A stretch of DNA of 64,000 nucleotides from Draconibacterium orientale (GCF_000626635.1 NZ_CP007451.1:5004501-5068500); one strand, 5' to 3'. Counted from the stretch's first letter, positions 23,512 to 34,576 are shown. A program made the numbers and translations. The notes: a model not told the origin generated them from the letters alone.

Positions 23512-24396
23512 ATGGAAATGCCACGCCTGGTTGTATTGATTCTGAATTATAATTCGTGGGAAGCCACTGTTGACTACATCCGGCAATTAAAATTGCAGCA
23601 AAGTATTCAGCTTTCCATTTTGGTAGTCGATAACTGTTCTACGGACAATTCGCACAATGCTCTCGTTCAACATTTACAAAACGATGAACAAGTAGAAATC
23701 ATTCAGTCAGCATACAATGGAGGCTACGCTTACGGAAATAATTTTGGTTTAAAATACCTTCAGAAAAAAATACCTGACAATACCTTTGTGGTTATAAGCA
23801 ACAACGATATTTCAATTGATAATCCGAAGCTGTTAGCGCAACTAACAAACAGTTACGATCAGTGTAACGATATTGCCTTTATTTCGCCACTTATGCACAT
23901 GGATGGCCAGCCGGCACCCAATGCGGCCTGGAAAATTCCGGATTTTTCTTATGATATCGGTACGGTAGCTGGTTTTAACCGGGCAAAAGCAAACCAGGCT
24001 GTTTATTACGATTTGCCCGCGCAACAAAAAACAATGGCTGTAGAATGCCTAACCGGCTCTTTTTTTATGGGGAAACTGGAAACATTTGCGCAGCTAAACT
24101 TTTTCGATGAGCGTACCTTTTTGTACGAAGAAGAGCGCATTTTGGGTCTGAAAGTAAAAAAAGCCGGGCTAAGGAACTACCTGGCTTTACAGCTTAAATT
24201 CTTTCACGAAGACTCCGCAGTTATCAGTAAAGAGATGAATCACCTGGCACAAATCCAGCATTTATTCAACAGTCGGATCGTTTTTCATCAATACCACGCC
24301 AAAACAAATAGCATTTTGCTTACCTTTTTAAAAGTATTTTACGCGCTGTATATTTTTGCCAAAAAGCTGCAATTAAGCTGTAGAAAGCCCAAATAA
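23512..24396 (+). CDS. GT2-family glycosyltransferase (rhamnosyltransferase-like)
   Basis: The 294-residue protein starts MPRLVVLILNYNSWEATVDY (ATG 23512 or 23518), with VVDNCSTDNS, NGGYAYGNNFG and SNNDISID in the metal-site position. ECLTGSFFMGKLE and FLYEEERILGLKVK match the acceptor-side motifs of the WbbL-like group. The C terminus is basic with a hydrophobic stretch (FLKVFYALYIFAKKL). Fourth transferase of the contiguous run and last before the export genes. Confidence 0.87.
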   Translation: MEMPRLVVLILNYNSWEATVDYIRQLKLQQSIQLSILVVDNCSTDNSHNALVQHLQNDEQVEIIQSAYNGGYAYGNNFGLKYLQKKIPDNTFVVISNNDISIDNPKLLAQLTNSYDQCNDIAFISPLMHMDGQPAPNAAWKIPDFSYDIGTVAGFNRAKANQAVYYDLPAQQKTMAVECLTGSFFMGKLETFAQLNFFDERTFLYEEERILGLKVKKAGLRNYLALQLKFFHEDSAVISKEMNHLAQIQHLFNSRIVFHQYHAKTNSILLTFLKVFYALYIFAKKLQLSCRKPK

Positions 24397-24505
24397 AGGC
24401 TTGTTCTCCCCTCAACAGGCTACCCATTACGCTATAAATTTTGGTAAAAGAGAGCCGTAAAATGGTTTTATGTAAATCGTTACAGGGGCAAAGCCCCGGC
24501 AAGTT

Positions 24506-24621
24506 ATACCAATTGTATTTCAAAGTGAGCCTTTGAAATTACAATGGTTAATGCCTATAGAAAATTAAAGAGGCTTTGGGAGTGAGCGAACCAAAGGCTC
24601 AGTTTAATTTCAAATCGGTAT
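24506..24621 (+). repeat. ATACCAATTG element, copy 3 (116 bp)
   Basis: Nearly identical to copy 2 over its length, including flanking GGGGCAAAGCCCC and CATCGCCC...GGGCGATGG. One stem-2 pairing change and an extra CCTGCCTGCAGGCAGG palindrome in the right flank distinguish it. The rest of 24397-25001 shows no gene. Confidence 0.7.
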
Positions 24622-25001
24622 TACAGCATCGCCCCTGCCTGCAGGCAGGCGTAAGGGCGATGGTTATTGTAAAATACTCAACATCCAACAGATAACAGGC
24701 TAAACCACAACAAATTCCAGTAAACTTGAATATTGATCATTCAGCATTGGATATTTTACATTTTAAATCGTTATAAACGAAAAGCATACTTTCTTTAGAA
24801 AAGAGGTGTATAAAGAGTAGTTCAACAAAGGAAAAAAAGCACCTTCCAATAACAAAGCCAGGGGCAATTATCAGGTTAAAATCCGAATTCTACTGAAGAA
24901 CCGCAAAGGATGATTCGATTGAAATGAGATTTTATTACTTTTATTGCTCAAAATTTACGCATACAGTTCATTATTTAATACCTAAAACATAAGCTATATC
25001 T

Positions 25002-27434
25002 ATGAGATTTTCTATCGTTAAATATTCCTGTTTCATTCTGATGTTCCTGTTTCTGATACAAGGAAAAGTGATGGCCCAGAGCCTAAACCCGATGGAACAA
25101 AATGTTTCGGAAATAAAATCGAGCCAGATTTCCGATGCCCAGATGCGGGTAATTATGCAACGTGCTATTGAGTCGGGACTTACACCCGACCAGATCGAAT
25201 CCTTAGCCCGGTCGCGCGGAATGGACGAAAACGAAATTGAGAAATTTAAAGAACGCGCTGAACGTCTTTACGACAACAAGATAATGGAGGATGGCAGCAA
25301 GGGAGTAAAAATAAACACACGTCCGAAGGTAGAGTATCCCGAAAACCTCGAAGAACGCCTTCCCTACGCTGCAAAAACACCAACAAACGATAATTTTGGT
25401 TTTTCGCTGTTTAAAAATACCGACCTTACCTTCGAACCCAGCTTTAATGTTTTAACACCACGCGATTATTTAATTGGTCCGGGCGACCTGGTAAACATCG
25501 ATGTTTGGGGAGCCTCGCAACACAGTTACCAGGAAGTGGTTTCAAACGATGGAAGTATAATTATTTCAAATATTGGCCCTGTATTCTTAAGCGGAATGAC
25601 GACAGAAGATGCCGGAAAAAAACTGGAAACCATCTTAGGCCAGATCTACTCCGGACTTAAGGATGGAAAAACCTCGATGAAAGTTACATTGGGTGCTGTA
25701 CGGAGTATCCAGATAAATATTGTGGGCGAAGTGGTTTTACCCGGAACCTACAATATTTCGGCAATGGCAACAGCTTTTAACGCCATGTACATCGCCGGTG
25801 GTCCGGCTGACAATGGTTCAATCCGTGATGTACAGATCATTCGTGACAATAAAATCGTTGCACACATCGACTTTTATGAATACCTGATAAATGCCAAACA
25901 ATCCAATAACATCCGCTTACAGGATCAGGATATCATTTTCATCCCTCCTTATGAAAACCGTGTAAGGATAAACGGAGAGGTGAAACGCCCCATGGCCTTC
26001 GACATTAAGCCCGACGAATCGTTGGAGGACTTAATTGAATTTGCAGGAGGATTCACAGGAAATGCTTATACCGAGCGGGTTAAAATACTTCGGAAAACCG
26101 GCAAAGAAAAACGCATTTTAGACATTGCTACCGACTATTTGGATGTCATTCGCCTGGAAAATGGCGACGAAGTACAAATAGATGCCGTTTTGAATCGTTT
26201 TGAAAACCGGGTATTTATTTCAGGAGCGGTATTTCGCCCGGGTTCGTATGCCATCAACGAAGGAACAACATTAAAAGAATTAATAAACAAAGCCGATGGT
26301 TTACGCGAAGATGTATTTAAAGACCGCATCTCGGTTTTTCGCTTACAGGAAGATCTGACCAGGGAGCATATTGCTGTTGATTTGAATAACCTGTTGGCTT
26401 CCAATCTCGATTTCACCCTGCAACGCGAAGACTCTGTTCATATTCCTTCAATCCACGATTTGCGCGAAACACGTACGATACAAATTGAGGGCGAAGTGAA
26501 ACAACCGGGAATTTATCCTTACTCTGAAAATACTACCGTTGAAGACTTTATTCTTCAGGCCGGAGGTTTGCTGGAAACGGCTTCTACAGCGAATATTGAA
26601 ATTGCCCGACGCGTGGCAAACGACACCTCAACCGTTACTTCAGTAAAACTGGCTGATATCATTAAATTCCCCATCGATAAATCACTGGCGCTAAGCGACG
26701 AAGCATCCAATTTCGTATTACAACCTTTTGATCAGGTGTTTATTCGCAAATCTCCTGCCTACATGCCGCAAATGCTGGTAAGTATTAACGGCGAAGTGAA
26801 TTTTCCGGGAAAATACTCGCTAACCTCACGCACCGAACGCATTTCCGATTTGATAAAACGATCGGGTGGTATAACGCCCGAAGCCTATATTAACGGTGCC
26901 AGTTTAATTCGAAAAAGAACGCCGAACCGAATCCTGACCGACAAAGCCATTGACAATATTGCAAAGGAAAAAGAATCGGCCAATACTATTAATATCACCC
27001 GAAACGAGTTGGATATCATTGCTGTTAACCTGGCAAATATTCTTTCGAACCCGGGAGGTAAAAGCGATTTGATTTTGCAGGAAGGCGATTCGATACGCAT
27101 ATTAAAATCGTTACAAACCATTAAAGTTAGTGGCTCGGTGTACAATCCCAATGTGGTTCCTTTCGACGAATCGATGAGTGTAAGGCAATACCTGGCCAAT
27201 GCCGGCGGATTAACAAAAAGATCGAAACCCGGACATATTTATGTGGTTTACGCCAATGGCTCGGTTCGCAAAACAAACAAAACAATATTTGGCCGTAATT
27301 ATCCCGAATTACAGGCAGGAGCAGAAATAATTGTTCCGAGTAAAGGCGAACGCAGAAAGATTTCCCAAACAGGTGCCATTTCGTTAGCTGCATCGCTCTC
27401 GCTTATTGTTGTAGCACTAATAAATACCATGTAA
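25002..27434 (+). CDS. Wza-like outer-membrane polysaccharide export protein with multiple SLBB domains
   Basis: The 810-residue protein starts with a signal peptide (FSIVKYSCFILMFLFLIQGK, cleavage near VMAQ) and a helical segment (about 30-110). The poly-export domain begins at LIGPGDLVNIDVWG near residue 150, followed by about five to six SLBB repeats recognisable by INGEV/VVGEV...PGxY and GGxT elements (for example IQIEGEVKQPGIYPYS and VSINGEVNFPGKYSL). The C terminus ends in a single hydrophobic helix. It is about twice the length of enteric Wza, as is common in Bacteroidota. It forms the outer-membrane pore for the polymer. Confidence 0.9.
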   Translation: MRFSIVKYSCFILMFLFLIQGKVMAQSLNPMEQNVSEIKSSQISDAQMRVIMQRAIESGLTPDQIESLARSRGMDENEIEKFKERAERLYDNKIMEDGSKGVKINTRPKVEYPENLEERLPYAAKTPTNDNFGFSLFKNTDLTFEPSFNVLTPRDYLIGPGDLVNIDVWGASQHSYQEVVSNDGSIIISNIGPVFLSGMTTEDAGKKLETILGQIYSGLKDGKTSMKVTLGAVRSIQINIVGEVVLPGTYNISAMATAFNAMYIAGGPADNGSIRDVQIIRDNKIVAHIDFYEYLINAKQSNNIRLQDQDIIFIPPYENRVRINGEVKRPMAFDIKPDESLEDLIEFAGGFTGNAYTERVKILRKTGKEKRILDIATDYLDVIRLENGDEVQIDAVLNRFENRVFISGAVFRPGSYAINEGTTLKELINKADGLREDVFKDRISVFRLQEDLTREHIAVDLNNLLASNLDFTLQREDSVHIPSIHDLRETRTIQIEGEVKQPGIYPYSENTTVEDFILQAGGLLETASTANIEIARRVANDTSTVTSVKLADIIKFPIDKSLALSDEASNFVLQPFDQVFIRKSPAYMPQMLVSINGEVNFPGKYSLTSRTERISDLIKRSGGITPEAYINGASLIRKRTPNRILTDKAIDNIAKEKESANTINITRNELDIIAVNLANILSNPGGKSDLILQEGDSIRILKSLQTIKVSGSVYNPNVVPFDESMSVRQYLANAGGLTKRSKPGHIYVVYANGSVRKTNKTIFGRNYPELQAGAEIIVPSKGERRKISQTGAISLAASLSLIVVALINTM

Positions 27435-27508
27435 TAACGGTAAGTGCCCGTAATACTGAAAGACATTATTGATCTAAAAATTCACTGTAAATTTTCATTG
27501 AATAAGAA

Positions 27509-28636
27509 ATGAGCAAGAATACAGCTATCATAAATAAAAAAGATTACCTCGAAATAAAAGATCTGCTTCTCCGGCTCAAACAAAACCGTGGAATACTAAT
27601 AAAATCGGCTGCTATCGCTTTTTTGGCAGGTGTATTTCTGGTCGTTTTTACGCCGAGGGTATATAAAACGGAAGTTAGCCTGTTAGCCGAATCGAACTCC
27701 AACAGCCCGGCAAATGGCTTAATGGGACAATTGGGAAACCTGGCAGGATTTGACGTAGGTGGTTTAATGGGCCTCGATATGAGTGGAAGTAATCAGAGCG
27801 CCTTAACACCCGACTTGTATCCCGAAGTGGTAAAGAGTACAACTTTCCTTATGGATATTTTACAGGAAAGGGTGTATTTACCCAAAAAAGACCTTACCAT
27901 GTCGGTTAGCGAATACCTGCAGGAACATACCAAACCATCGATTGCGGGATGGCCGGGTTATGCCCTCAGCTTGTTAAAACCGAAGGGCGAAAAAAGAAGT
28001 ATTCCTCAAAAAAATGAAGGAGAACCGTTGAATCTTTCTCAGGCCGACCTGGATTTGATTAAAGGACTGGCCGGTACCATTGAGGTAAACATTATAAAAT
28101 CGGAAAGTGGAATTACCGGTGGCGACAGTAAAATAATTAAAGTGAGTGTGGAACAACAAGACCCTTACGTTTCAGCTCTTTTAACCGAAAAAGTGATCGC
28201 CAGCCTAAAGCAATACATTATTGATTACCATACCAGTAAAGAGAAAAAAGACCTGGCTTTTATCGAGGCTCGCTACCAGGAAGCCAAAGCCCGGTATTTT
28301 GAGAAACAGGAAGCTTTAGCCGATTACGACGACAGTAATGTAAATGTCATTCTGGCATCAGCAAAATCGCGCCGCGACAGGCTGGTTACCGAAAGTACGC
28401 TGGCCTCGAACCTGTACAAAGGACTGGCACAAAAGCGCGAACAGGCACAAATTCTCGTTCAGGATAAAACACCGGTATTTACCGTAATTGAACCGGCAAA
28501 AGTGCCCCAGCAGAAAAGCAGGCCCAAAACAATGTTCACCATCATCAGCCTTACATTGATAGGTTTGTTTGCGGGAACTTGTATTGTTCTGTGGAAGGAA
28601 TTTGTGGTTGCAAAAGATAATACCAACATTAATTAA
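27509..28636 (+). CDS. Wzz-type chain-length determinant / polysaccharide co-polymerase
   Basis: The 375-residue protein has the Wzz plan: N-terminal transmembrane helix (IKSAAIAFLAGVFLVVF, about residues 30-47), a long periplasmic helical region (EARYQEAKARYFEKQEALAD), and a C-terminal helix (TIISLTLIGLFAGTCIVLW) preceded by the proline-rich PAKVPQQKSRPK motif. It sets polymer length. There is no attached tyrosine-kinase domain and no separate kinase in the locus. It follows wza by 74 bp. Confidence 0.88.
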   Translation: MSKNTAIINKKDYLEIKDLLLRLKQNRGILIKSAAIAFLAGVFLVVFTPRVYKTEVSLLAESNSNSPANGLMGQLGNLAGFDVGGLMGLDMSGSNQSALTPDLYPEVVKSTTFLMDILQERVYLPKKDLTMSVSEYLQEHTKPSIAGWPGYALSLLKPKGEKRSIPQKNEGEPLNLSQADLDLIKGLAGTIEVNIIKSESGITGGDSKIIKVSVEQQDPYVSALLTEKVIASLKQYIIDYHTSKEKKDLAFIEARYQEAKARYFEKQEALADYDDSNVNVILASAKSRRDRLVTESTLASNLYKGLAQKREQAQILVQDKTPVFTVIEPAKVPQQKSRPKTMFTIISLTLIGLFAGTCIVLWKEFVVAKDNTNIN

Positions 28637-28787
28637 TTGAGCAGATTCAATACTTTTTCCCAAATAACAAAAGGTTAAACCTAACTACAAAACCCAAACA
28701 CAAGAAGGATATGAAATAAGTTAGAGCACAAATTAAAATGTTAACGCCTGATCAAACTAAATCCGCATTATCATCGTTAAAAAGCTA

Positions 28788-30215
28788 ATGAAAAAACTTT
28801 CCATAATTAAAGGAGCACTTTTACTGCTCTTATGCATCGGTCCGCTATCCGGCTTATTTGCTCAATCACTAAGTCTGGAGTCAAATACTTTGGCAGGCAC
28901 AAAAAACCAGCTCCCCTTTTGGCTATGGGCCAACCAGTTGGGGCAATTCGATAAAAACAGCAGTACCATACAAAACTTCAGTATTAATGCTTTTCATGGG
29001 CAACAAATCGGAGGTTCTGATTTCAGCTATCAGGTAGGTCTTGACCTTGATTTGCTACTGGCCGACGAAAACGACATCCGCTTTACCCAACTTTTTGGAA
29101 GCATGAGCTGGAGATTTCTTCAGCTGCAAATTGGCGCTTTCCCTGAGGAGGAAGTTTATGCCGGACTGTCAACCACTAACGGCAACCTGTCAGCATCGCG
29201 AAATGCAAGGCCTCATCCAAAAATAAGAGCCGGTTTTAACCGTTATGTTCCCGTTTTTACCGACTGGTTTTTTATCAATGGCTTTTATGAAGAGGGCCTG
29301 CTCAACGACGATCGTTATGTAAAAGATACGCATTTACACCGGGGAAACCTGTTTTTTCGCTTTGGCCAACCAAAATCGTTACAGGTAACGGTAGGAATTG
29401 AACATTTCGTAATGTGGGGCGGCACACATCCTGTGCTCGGCGAGTTTCCGGGATGGGAAGACTACTTCAACTATTTAACAGCCAGTGCCGGTGGCAATAA
29501 TGTTATTGATAAAGAACAGCTTAATGCCATGGGAAACAGTTACGGCGTTTATCAGATTGAATTTAGCAAAGCCTGGGATAAACTGAATGCTACACTTTAC
29601 ATCAGCCATCCCTATGAAGATCACTCAGGAATGGAATTTGTTAATTACTCCGATAACCTGATTGGTTTACATCTTGCTTTTCATAAACAACAAGCTCACT
29701 TAAAAAATATCGTGTTCGAATATTTCCATACCAAAAACCAAAGCGGGGCTTATCTCATCGGTGAAGCTCCCGACGAAAACGGGCGTGGCCGTGGAATTGA
29801 TGATTATTTTAACCACGGGTTATATCTTTCAGGTGCCACTTACAATAAAATGGCAATGGTGAGTCCGCTCTTTGCTCCCGTATTAATAGCTGATGGCACA
29901 AGCAGAGGTTTTGAAAACACGCGTTTTGCAGGTTTCCATTTGGGGGCTGACGGATTATTGTCTGAAACTTTTGCCTGGAAAGCGCTGCTAACCTATTCCA
30001 ATAATATTGGGCGGCACAATGGACAAGGAGGCACAACCATCAGTCCTTCGCGTAAACAACTCTCAGCACTTGGGCAGGTTTCCTGGCAACCGCTGTCAAA
30101 AAAAATAAGTATTTCAACATCGGTAGCTGCCGATCGTGGAAGTGTTTATGATAATGGAGTAAACACCACTCGTTTGGGAGCAATGATTTCATTCAACTAT
30201 TACTTCCCGAACTAA
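28788..30215 (+). CDS. Capsule assembly Wzi-family protein (third, divergent copy)
   Basis: A 475-residue secreted outer-membrane protein: signal peptide MKKLSIIKGALLLLLCIGPL with cleavage after FAQ, then LPFWLWANQLGQFDK, QLQIGAFPEEE and EHFVMWGGTHPVLGEFP, motifs seen in Bacteroidota Wzi-family proteins. It lacks the LWWGPG block of the tandem pair, so it belongs to a different branch. It ends in an aromatic beta-strand (FNYYFPN). Capsule attachment is inferred from the family and position after wzz. Confidence 0.75.
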   Translation: MKKLSIIKGALLLLLCIGPLSGLFAQSLSLESNTLAGTKNQLPFWLWANQLGQFDKNSSTIQNFSINAFHGQQIGGSDFSYQVGLDLDLLLADENDIRFTQLFGSMSWRFLQLQIGAFPEEEVYAGLSTTNGNLSASRNARPHPKIRAGFNRYVPVFTDWFFINGFYEEGLLNDDRYVKDTHLHRGNLFFRFGQPKSLQVTVGIEHFVMWGGTHPVLGEFPGWEDYFNYLTASAGGNNVIDKEQLNAMGNSYGVYQIEFSKAWDKLNATLYISHPYEDHSGMEFVNYSDNLIGLHLAFHKQQAHLKNIVFEYFHTKNQSGAYLIGEAPDENGRGRGIDDYFNHGLYLSGATYNKMAMVSPLFAPVLIADGTSRGFENTRFAGFHLGADGLLSETFAWKALLTYSNNIGRHNGQGGTTISPSRKQLSALGQVSWQPLSKKISISTSVAADRGSVYDNGVNTTRLGAMISFNYYFPN

Positions 30216-30335
30216 AAATTTCAGCGCCTTGTTTTTGGATAGACGTTTTTTATCTACTGTTAACAAAGCACTTTGCATTGGAAATACATCGGTTTAAACC
30301 GCGAATGAAATTTGATGCTATCGATATGTTGGAGG

Positions 30336-30410
30336 GAAGACAGAAGTCTGAATACGGAAGAAACAACTTCAACACCTCTTTCCGAACCGGGGTTCCAGAC
30401 TTCAGTCTTC
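30336..30410. repeat. Inverted repeat GAAGACAGAAGTCTG / CAGACTTCAGTCTTC
   Basis: Arms of 15 bp with one mismatch (30336-30350 and 30396-30410); an inner CGGAAG...CTTTCCG pair lies between them. The remaining gap to 30663 is AT-rich, with a TAATTTTG -7-like box at 30563-30570 ahead of the next gene. Confidence 0.6.
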
Positions 30411-30663
30411 AGGAAAAATAAATTAATAAAAACTTATGTAACAGGAATAAACCTGGCTGCAATCAGGCAAGTTCGCAGGGTTAACCAATAAGTAAGAATA
30501 AAACAATTTGTTAAATATTTGATCTTTTTGAAGTTAAAATTCTTATTTAAATTAAATTTAGCTAATTTTGGCATCGAGTAAAATGTATTCAACAAAATAG
30601 CATGCATTTACGGTAAATTAAATTACCTATATAAACACAAGAACTAGATCATAACATTCTGAT

Positions 30664-31740
30664 ATGGAAATTATTTTAATCCTATCCGCACTTATTCTTA
30701 GCTTTCTACTCGTAATTGTAGTAGTACCCCCAATTATTCGCACCGCTAAAGCCAAACATTTATTTGAGCCCTTTGATGAACGAAAAGTACACACAGAGAT
30801 AGTTCCTCCATTGGGAGGAGTTGCTATTTTTATTGGCTTCAGCATTAGTGCCATATTTGCCACAGATGGATTAGCCTATGATGCGTTAAAATATATTATG
30901 GCAGCCGTTATTATCATGTTCTTCATGGGCTTAAAAGACGATTTGATGATTCTTTCGGCCCGGAAAAAATTAATCATCCAAATTGTAACGGTAATATTAC
31001 TCATCTCCTTTGCCAATATTCATTTCACGAATTTACACGGGGTATTCGGAGAGCATAAGATCGGAAATCTAACTAGTTTTTCACTATCGCTTTTTGCAAT
31101 AATTGTGATCATAAATGCCTTTAATCTTATTGACGGGGTAGATGGACTCGCCTCCGGTTTAGGAATGCTGGCATCATCAGTATTGGGAACCTGGTTTTAT
31201 TTAAGCCAAAACTATCCGCAGGCAATAATGGCTTTTGCCTTAGTTGGAGCACTGGCAGGCTTTTTCCTTTATAATGTTTTTGGTAGCAGAAATAAACTGT
31301 TTATGGGAGATACAGGATCGCTGATAATTGGATTAATTATTTCAGTAATGATTGTTTCATTTAACGAATTGAATTTGACTGCACCAGAGCCTTACCGTAT
31401 AGGTGGAGCACCGGCTGTATCTTTTGCCATAATAATTGTACCTCTTATTGATACTCTCAGGGTTATGGCTATTCGAATAGCCCAACGACGCTCACCATTT
31501 TCGCCGGATAAAAACCATATCCACCACCGTTTGCTATCGTTACTTGGTTCGCATTTAAAAGTAACATTAACCATTTTGGCAGGCAACGTTGTATTAATTG
31601 CAATTGCACTTGGCCTCAACCACTGGCAGCTAAATGTAAATCTGCAGTTTATTACTGTTTTCCTGGTTGGTCTTGGGTTCTCGGCGATACCATCTTATGT
31701 ACTGCGTACAAAAAGAGCCAAAAAAGCTTATTCTGCGTAG
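30664..31740 (+). CDS. WecA/TagO-type undecaprenyl-phosphate sugar-1-phosphate transferase
   Basis: This 358-residue, multi-spanning protein of the MraY/WecA family carries the catalytic landmarks: GLKDDLM (residues 89-95), NLIDGVDGLASG (154-165), GDTGSL (215-220) and the DKNHIHHRL loop (282-290) typical of WecA/Rfe/TagO rather than MraY. It would load the first sugar phosphate on undecaprenyl phosphate and so start the repeat unit exported by Wzx/Wzy. Last gene of the locus; the 500-bp gap to 32243 shows nothing I can identify. Confidence 0.9.
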   Translation: MEIILILSALILSFLLVIVVVPPIIRTAKAKHLFEPFDERKVHTEIVPPLGGVAIFIGFSISAIFATDGLAYDALKYIMAAVIIMFFMGLKDDLMILSARKKLIIQIVTVILLISFANIHFTNLHGVFGEHKIGNLTSFSLSLFAIIVIINAFNLIDGVDGLASGLGMLASSVLGTWFYLSQNYPQAIMAFALVGALAGFFLYNVFGSRNKLFMGDTGSLIIGLIISVMIVSFNELNLTAPEPYRIGGAPAVSFAIIIVPLIDTLRVMAIRIAQRRSPFSPDKNHIHHRLLSLLGSHLKVTLTILAGNVVLIAIALGLNHWQLNVNLQFITVFLVGLGFSAIPSYVLRTKRAKKAYSA

Positions 31741-32243
31741 GCTCAATTACCACTTCTCCTAAGTATAAAAGTTACTATTCAAAGCAATAGGTGAGAAAGG
31801 ATTATTGATTAAGGATGATGAAGGTAAGTTGGTCTCTTGGTAGTTTTGCCAGGTTAATTTTCGCCTTCGCGAATCCCAATCTTTCACAAAGTTGCTTAAA
31901 AACAGAACTTTTAAAATACCGCAAGTACATCGTTCAGAATAATTAAAATTCTTGAAGTTGACTATCCCCGTGGCAGAGCCAAGCGGTATTACGCCAACTT
32001 CATTTCAGCTAAAATGCTGAAAACCGAATTTTCTTGATTTCACCCTTCCGATATCCAATTTCACAATTTAGCTCATCTTCGTTGCGTTCAAATCCCAATC
32101 TCCTATCAACCTCATTCCCCACAAATCCTTCTCTCCCCTTTTCCCTTTCCCATTGTTGCACAACACTTTTATTTCTGATTAATAACCTTTTATAGGCAGT
32201 ACATTTTATGTAAATTTAGATTAAACCATAAAAATTGACTGCC

Positions 32244-34520
32244 ATGCCTAAAATTCGTAGAATTGATGCCCTCAACTACCACAAAAAACATCGTCCCGGG
32301 AAAATAGAAGTTATACCTACCAAACCACATAATACACAATACGATCTTTCGCTGGCATACACCCCGGGGGTTGCACAGCCTTGTCTGGAAATTGAAAAGG
32401 ACAAGGACAATGCCTATAAATACACCGCAAAAGGAAACCTGGTAGCCGTAATTTCGAACGGAACTGCGGTTTTGGGTCTTGGTGATATCGGGCCGGAAGC
32501 CGGAAAGCCGGTTATGGAGGGAAAAGGTTTGTTGTTTAAGATTTTTGCCGACGTGGATGTTTTCGACATTGAAGTGGACGAAAAAGATCCGGACAAACTG
32601 ATTGCCGTTGTTAAAGCTATTGCACCAACTTTTGGAGGCATAAACCTGGAAGACATAAAAGCTCCCGAATGTTTTAAAATTGAAGAAACGCTTCGGAAAC
32701 AACTTAATATTCCGGTTTTTCACGACGATCAACATGGAACAGCAATCATTTCTGCGGCAGCCCTACTTAATGCTTTGGAAATAAACAAAAAGCTTATTGA
32801 AGATATTCAGGTTGTTGTTAGCGGTGCCGGAGCAGCCGCTGTATCGTGTGCTAAACTGTACATCAGCATGGGGGTAGAACCTGAAAATATTGTAATGGTT
32901 GACAGCAAGGGCGTTATAAACCGCGAACGTACTGATTTGAATGAGATTAAACAACAATTTATTACCAACAGAAAAATAGATACGCTGGAAGAAGCCATGA
33001 AAGATGCCGATGTATTTCTCGGACTGTCGGTTGCCGATGTGGTCAATAAAAAAATGATCAAATCGATGGCGAAAAATCCGATCGTTTTTGCCATGGCCAA
33101 TCCCAATCCCGAAATCTCATACGAAGATGCTACTGCTGCACGAAAAGACATTATAATGGCTACCGGACGTAGCGATTACCCCAACCAGATCAACAACGTG
33201 CTGGGATTTCCCTTTATTTTCAGGGGAGCACTGGATGTGCGGGCAACCACCATTAACGAAGAAATGAAGATTGCGGCCGCAAAAGCACTGGCAAAACTTG
33301 CAAAAGAATATGTACCGGAAATGGTTGCCAAAGCCTACAACATGAAAAATATTGTGTTTGGCAAAGATTACATCATCCCCAAACCGCTCGATCCGCGTTT
33401 GATTACTACCATTTCTTCGGCTGTAGCACATGCTGCCATGGAAAGCGGGGTAGCCCGCAAACCCATAAAAAGCTGGACAGCCTACGAGCAAGAGTTAACG
33501 GAACGTCTGGGAATTGACAACCGCCTGATAATGGCCATTCGCACCAAGGCAAAACAAGATCCGAAACGAATTGTATTTGCCGAGGCCAACAGTTTCCGGA
33601 TTCTTAAAGCCGTTCAGTTTGTTATTCGCGAGGGTATTGCACAACCAATTTTACTGGGCAACAAAGAGAAAATTCAGGAGCTGATAAAAGAAAACCAGCT
33701 GGATATTAACAATGTTCCAATTATCGACCTGTGCGAATCAGTAAGCGACGAAAAACGTCATCATTTTGCAAAAATCCTCTACGAAAAACGAAAACGTAAA
33801 GGAATGACTTACAACGAGGCGGTAGAAAAAATGTACAACCACGACTATTATGGTTCGATGATGGTGGAAACAGGCGAGGCAGATGCTTTTATTTCCGGAT
33901 TCTCCAGAAAATATTCGTCAACCATTCGCCCAACGCTGCAGGTAATCGGCGTAAAAAAGGATTATAACCACATTGCAGGAATGTATATGCTGCTAACCAA
34001 AAGCGGCCCGTTATTCCTGGCCGATACAACCGTAAATATGAATCCTTCGGCACAAACACTTGCCGACACCACCTTGCTTACCGCAGCCGAAGTTCGTAAA
34101 TTTAATATCGAACCACGCATTGCCCTCCTTTCCTACTCTAACTTTGGCGCCTATAAAGGAGCAGGCAGCCCGATAAGAGTAAAAGAAGCAGTACAGTTGC
34201 TGCATGAGAGTAATCCTGATTTAATAGTGGATGGCGAAATGCAGGCCAATTATGCCTTAAATGGCAAGTTGCGCTATTCGCGTTATCCCTTTAATAAATT
34301 GGGCGATAAGGATGCCAATACCCTTATTTTCCCCAACCTGAGCTCGGGAAATATTACCTATAAAATTCTACAGGCTTTGGGGCCGTACGAGGCGATTGGT
34401 CCTATACTGATGGGAATGAAAAAACCAATTCATATATTACAACGCGACAGTACCGTGCGCGAGATCATCAACATGACGGCCATAGCTGTTATCGATGCCC
34501 AGGACAACAATACGAACTAA
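32244..34520 (+). CDS. maeB: NADP-dependent malic enzyme, MaeB type with phosphotransacetylase-like C terminus
   Basis: The protein (about 758 residues from ATG 32244; the TTG three codons upstream is not needed) decarboxylates malate to pyruvate. Residues 1-410 form the malic enzyme: [38 protein letters not shown] and the Rossmann [11 protein letters not shown]. Residues 430-758 form the phosphate acetyl/butyryl-transferase-like domain ([36 protein letters not shown]), a regulatory domain in MaeB. Length matches the family. A terminator follows. Confidence 0.94.
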   Translation: MPKIRRIDALNYHKKHRPGKIEVIPTKPHNTQYDLSLAYTPGVAQPCLEIEKDKDNAYKYTAKGNLVAVISNGTAVLGLGDIGPEAGKPVMEGKGLLFKIFADVDVFDIEVDEKDPDKLIAVVKAIAPTFGGINLEDIKAPECFKIEETLRKQLNIPVFHDDQHGTAIISAAALLNALEINKKLIEDIQVVVSGAGAAAVSCAKLYISMGVEPENIVMVDSKGVINRERTDLNEIKQQFITNRKIDTLEEAMKDADVFLGLSVADVVNKKMIKSMAKNPIVFAMANPNPEISYEDATAARKDIIMATGRSDYPNQINNVLGFPFIFRGALDVRATTINEEMKIAAAKALAKLAKEYVPEMVAKAYNMKNIVFGKDYIIPKPLDPRLITTISSAVAHAAMESGVARKPIKSWTAYEQELTERLGIDNRLIMAIRTKAKQDPKRIVFAEANSFRILKAVQFVIREGIAQPILLGNKEKIQELIKENQLDINNVPIIDLCESVSDEKRHHFAKILYEKRKRKGMTYNEAVEKMYNHDYYGSMMVETGEADAFISGFSRKYSSTIRPTLQVIGVKKDYNHIAGMYMLLTKSGPLFLADTTVNMNPSAQTLADTTLLTAAEVRKFNIEPRIALLSYSNFGAYKGAGSPIRVKEAVQLLHESNPDLIVDGEMQANYALNGKLRYSRYPFNKLGDKDANTLIFPNLSSGNITYKILQALGPYEAIGPILMGMKKPIHILQRDSTVREIINMTAIAVIDAQDNNTN

Positions 34521-34535
34521 CACCTGGGCTTGCAT

Positions 34536-34576
34536 AAAAATGCCGGGGTTCCTAATTGGACTTCGGCATTTTTTTT
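34536..34576 (+). terminator. Rho-independent terminator after maeB
   Basis: AAAATGCCG ... CGGCATTTTTTTT: an 8-bp stem with an 18-nt loop followed by a T run, 16 nt after the stop. Confidence 0.75.

Noticed and set aside
27509-28636. Bacterial tyrosine kinase fused to Wzz
   Set aside because: The protein ends after the second membrane helix with no Walker motifs and no tyrosine cluster.
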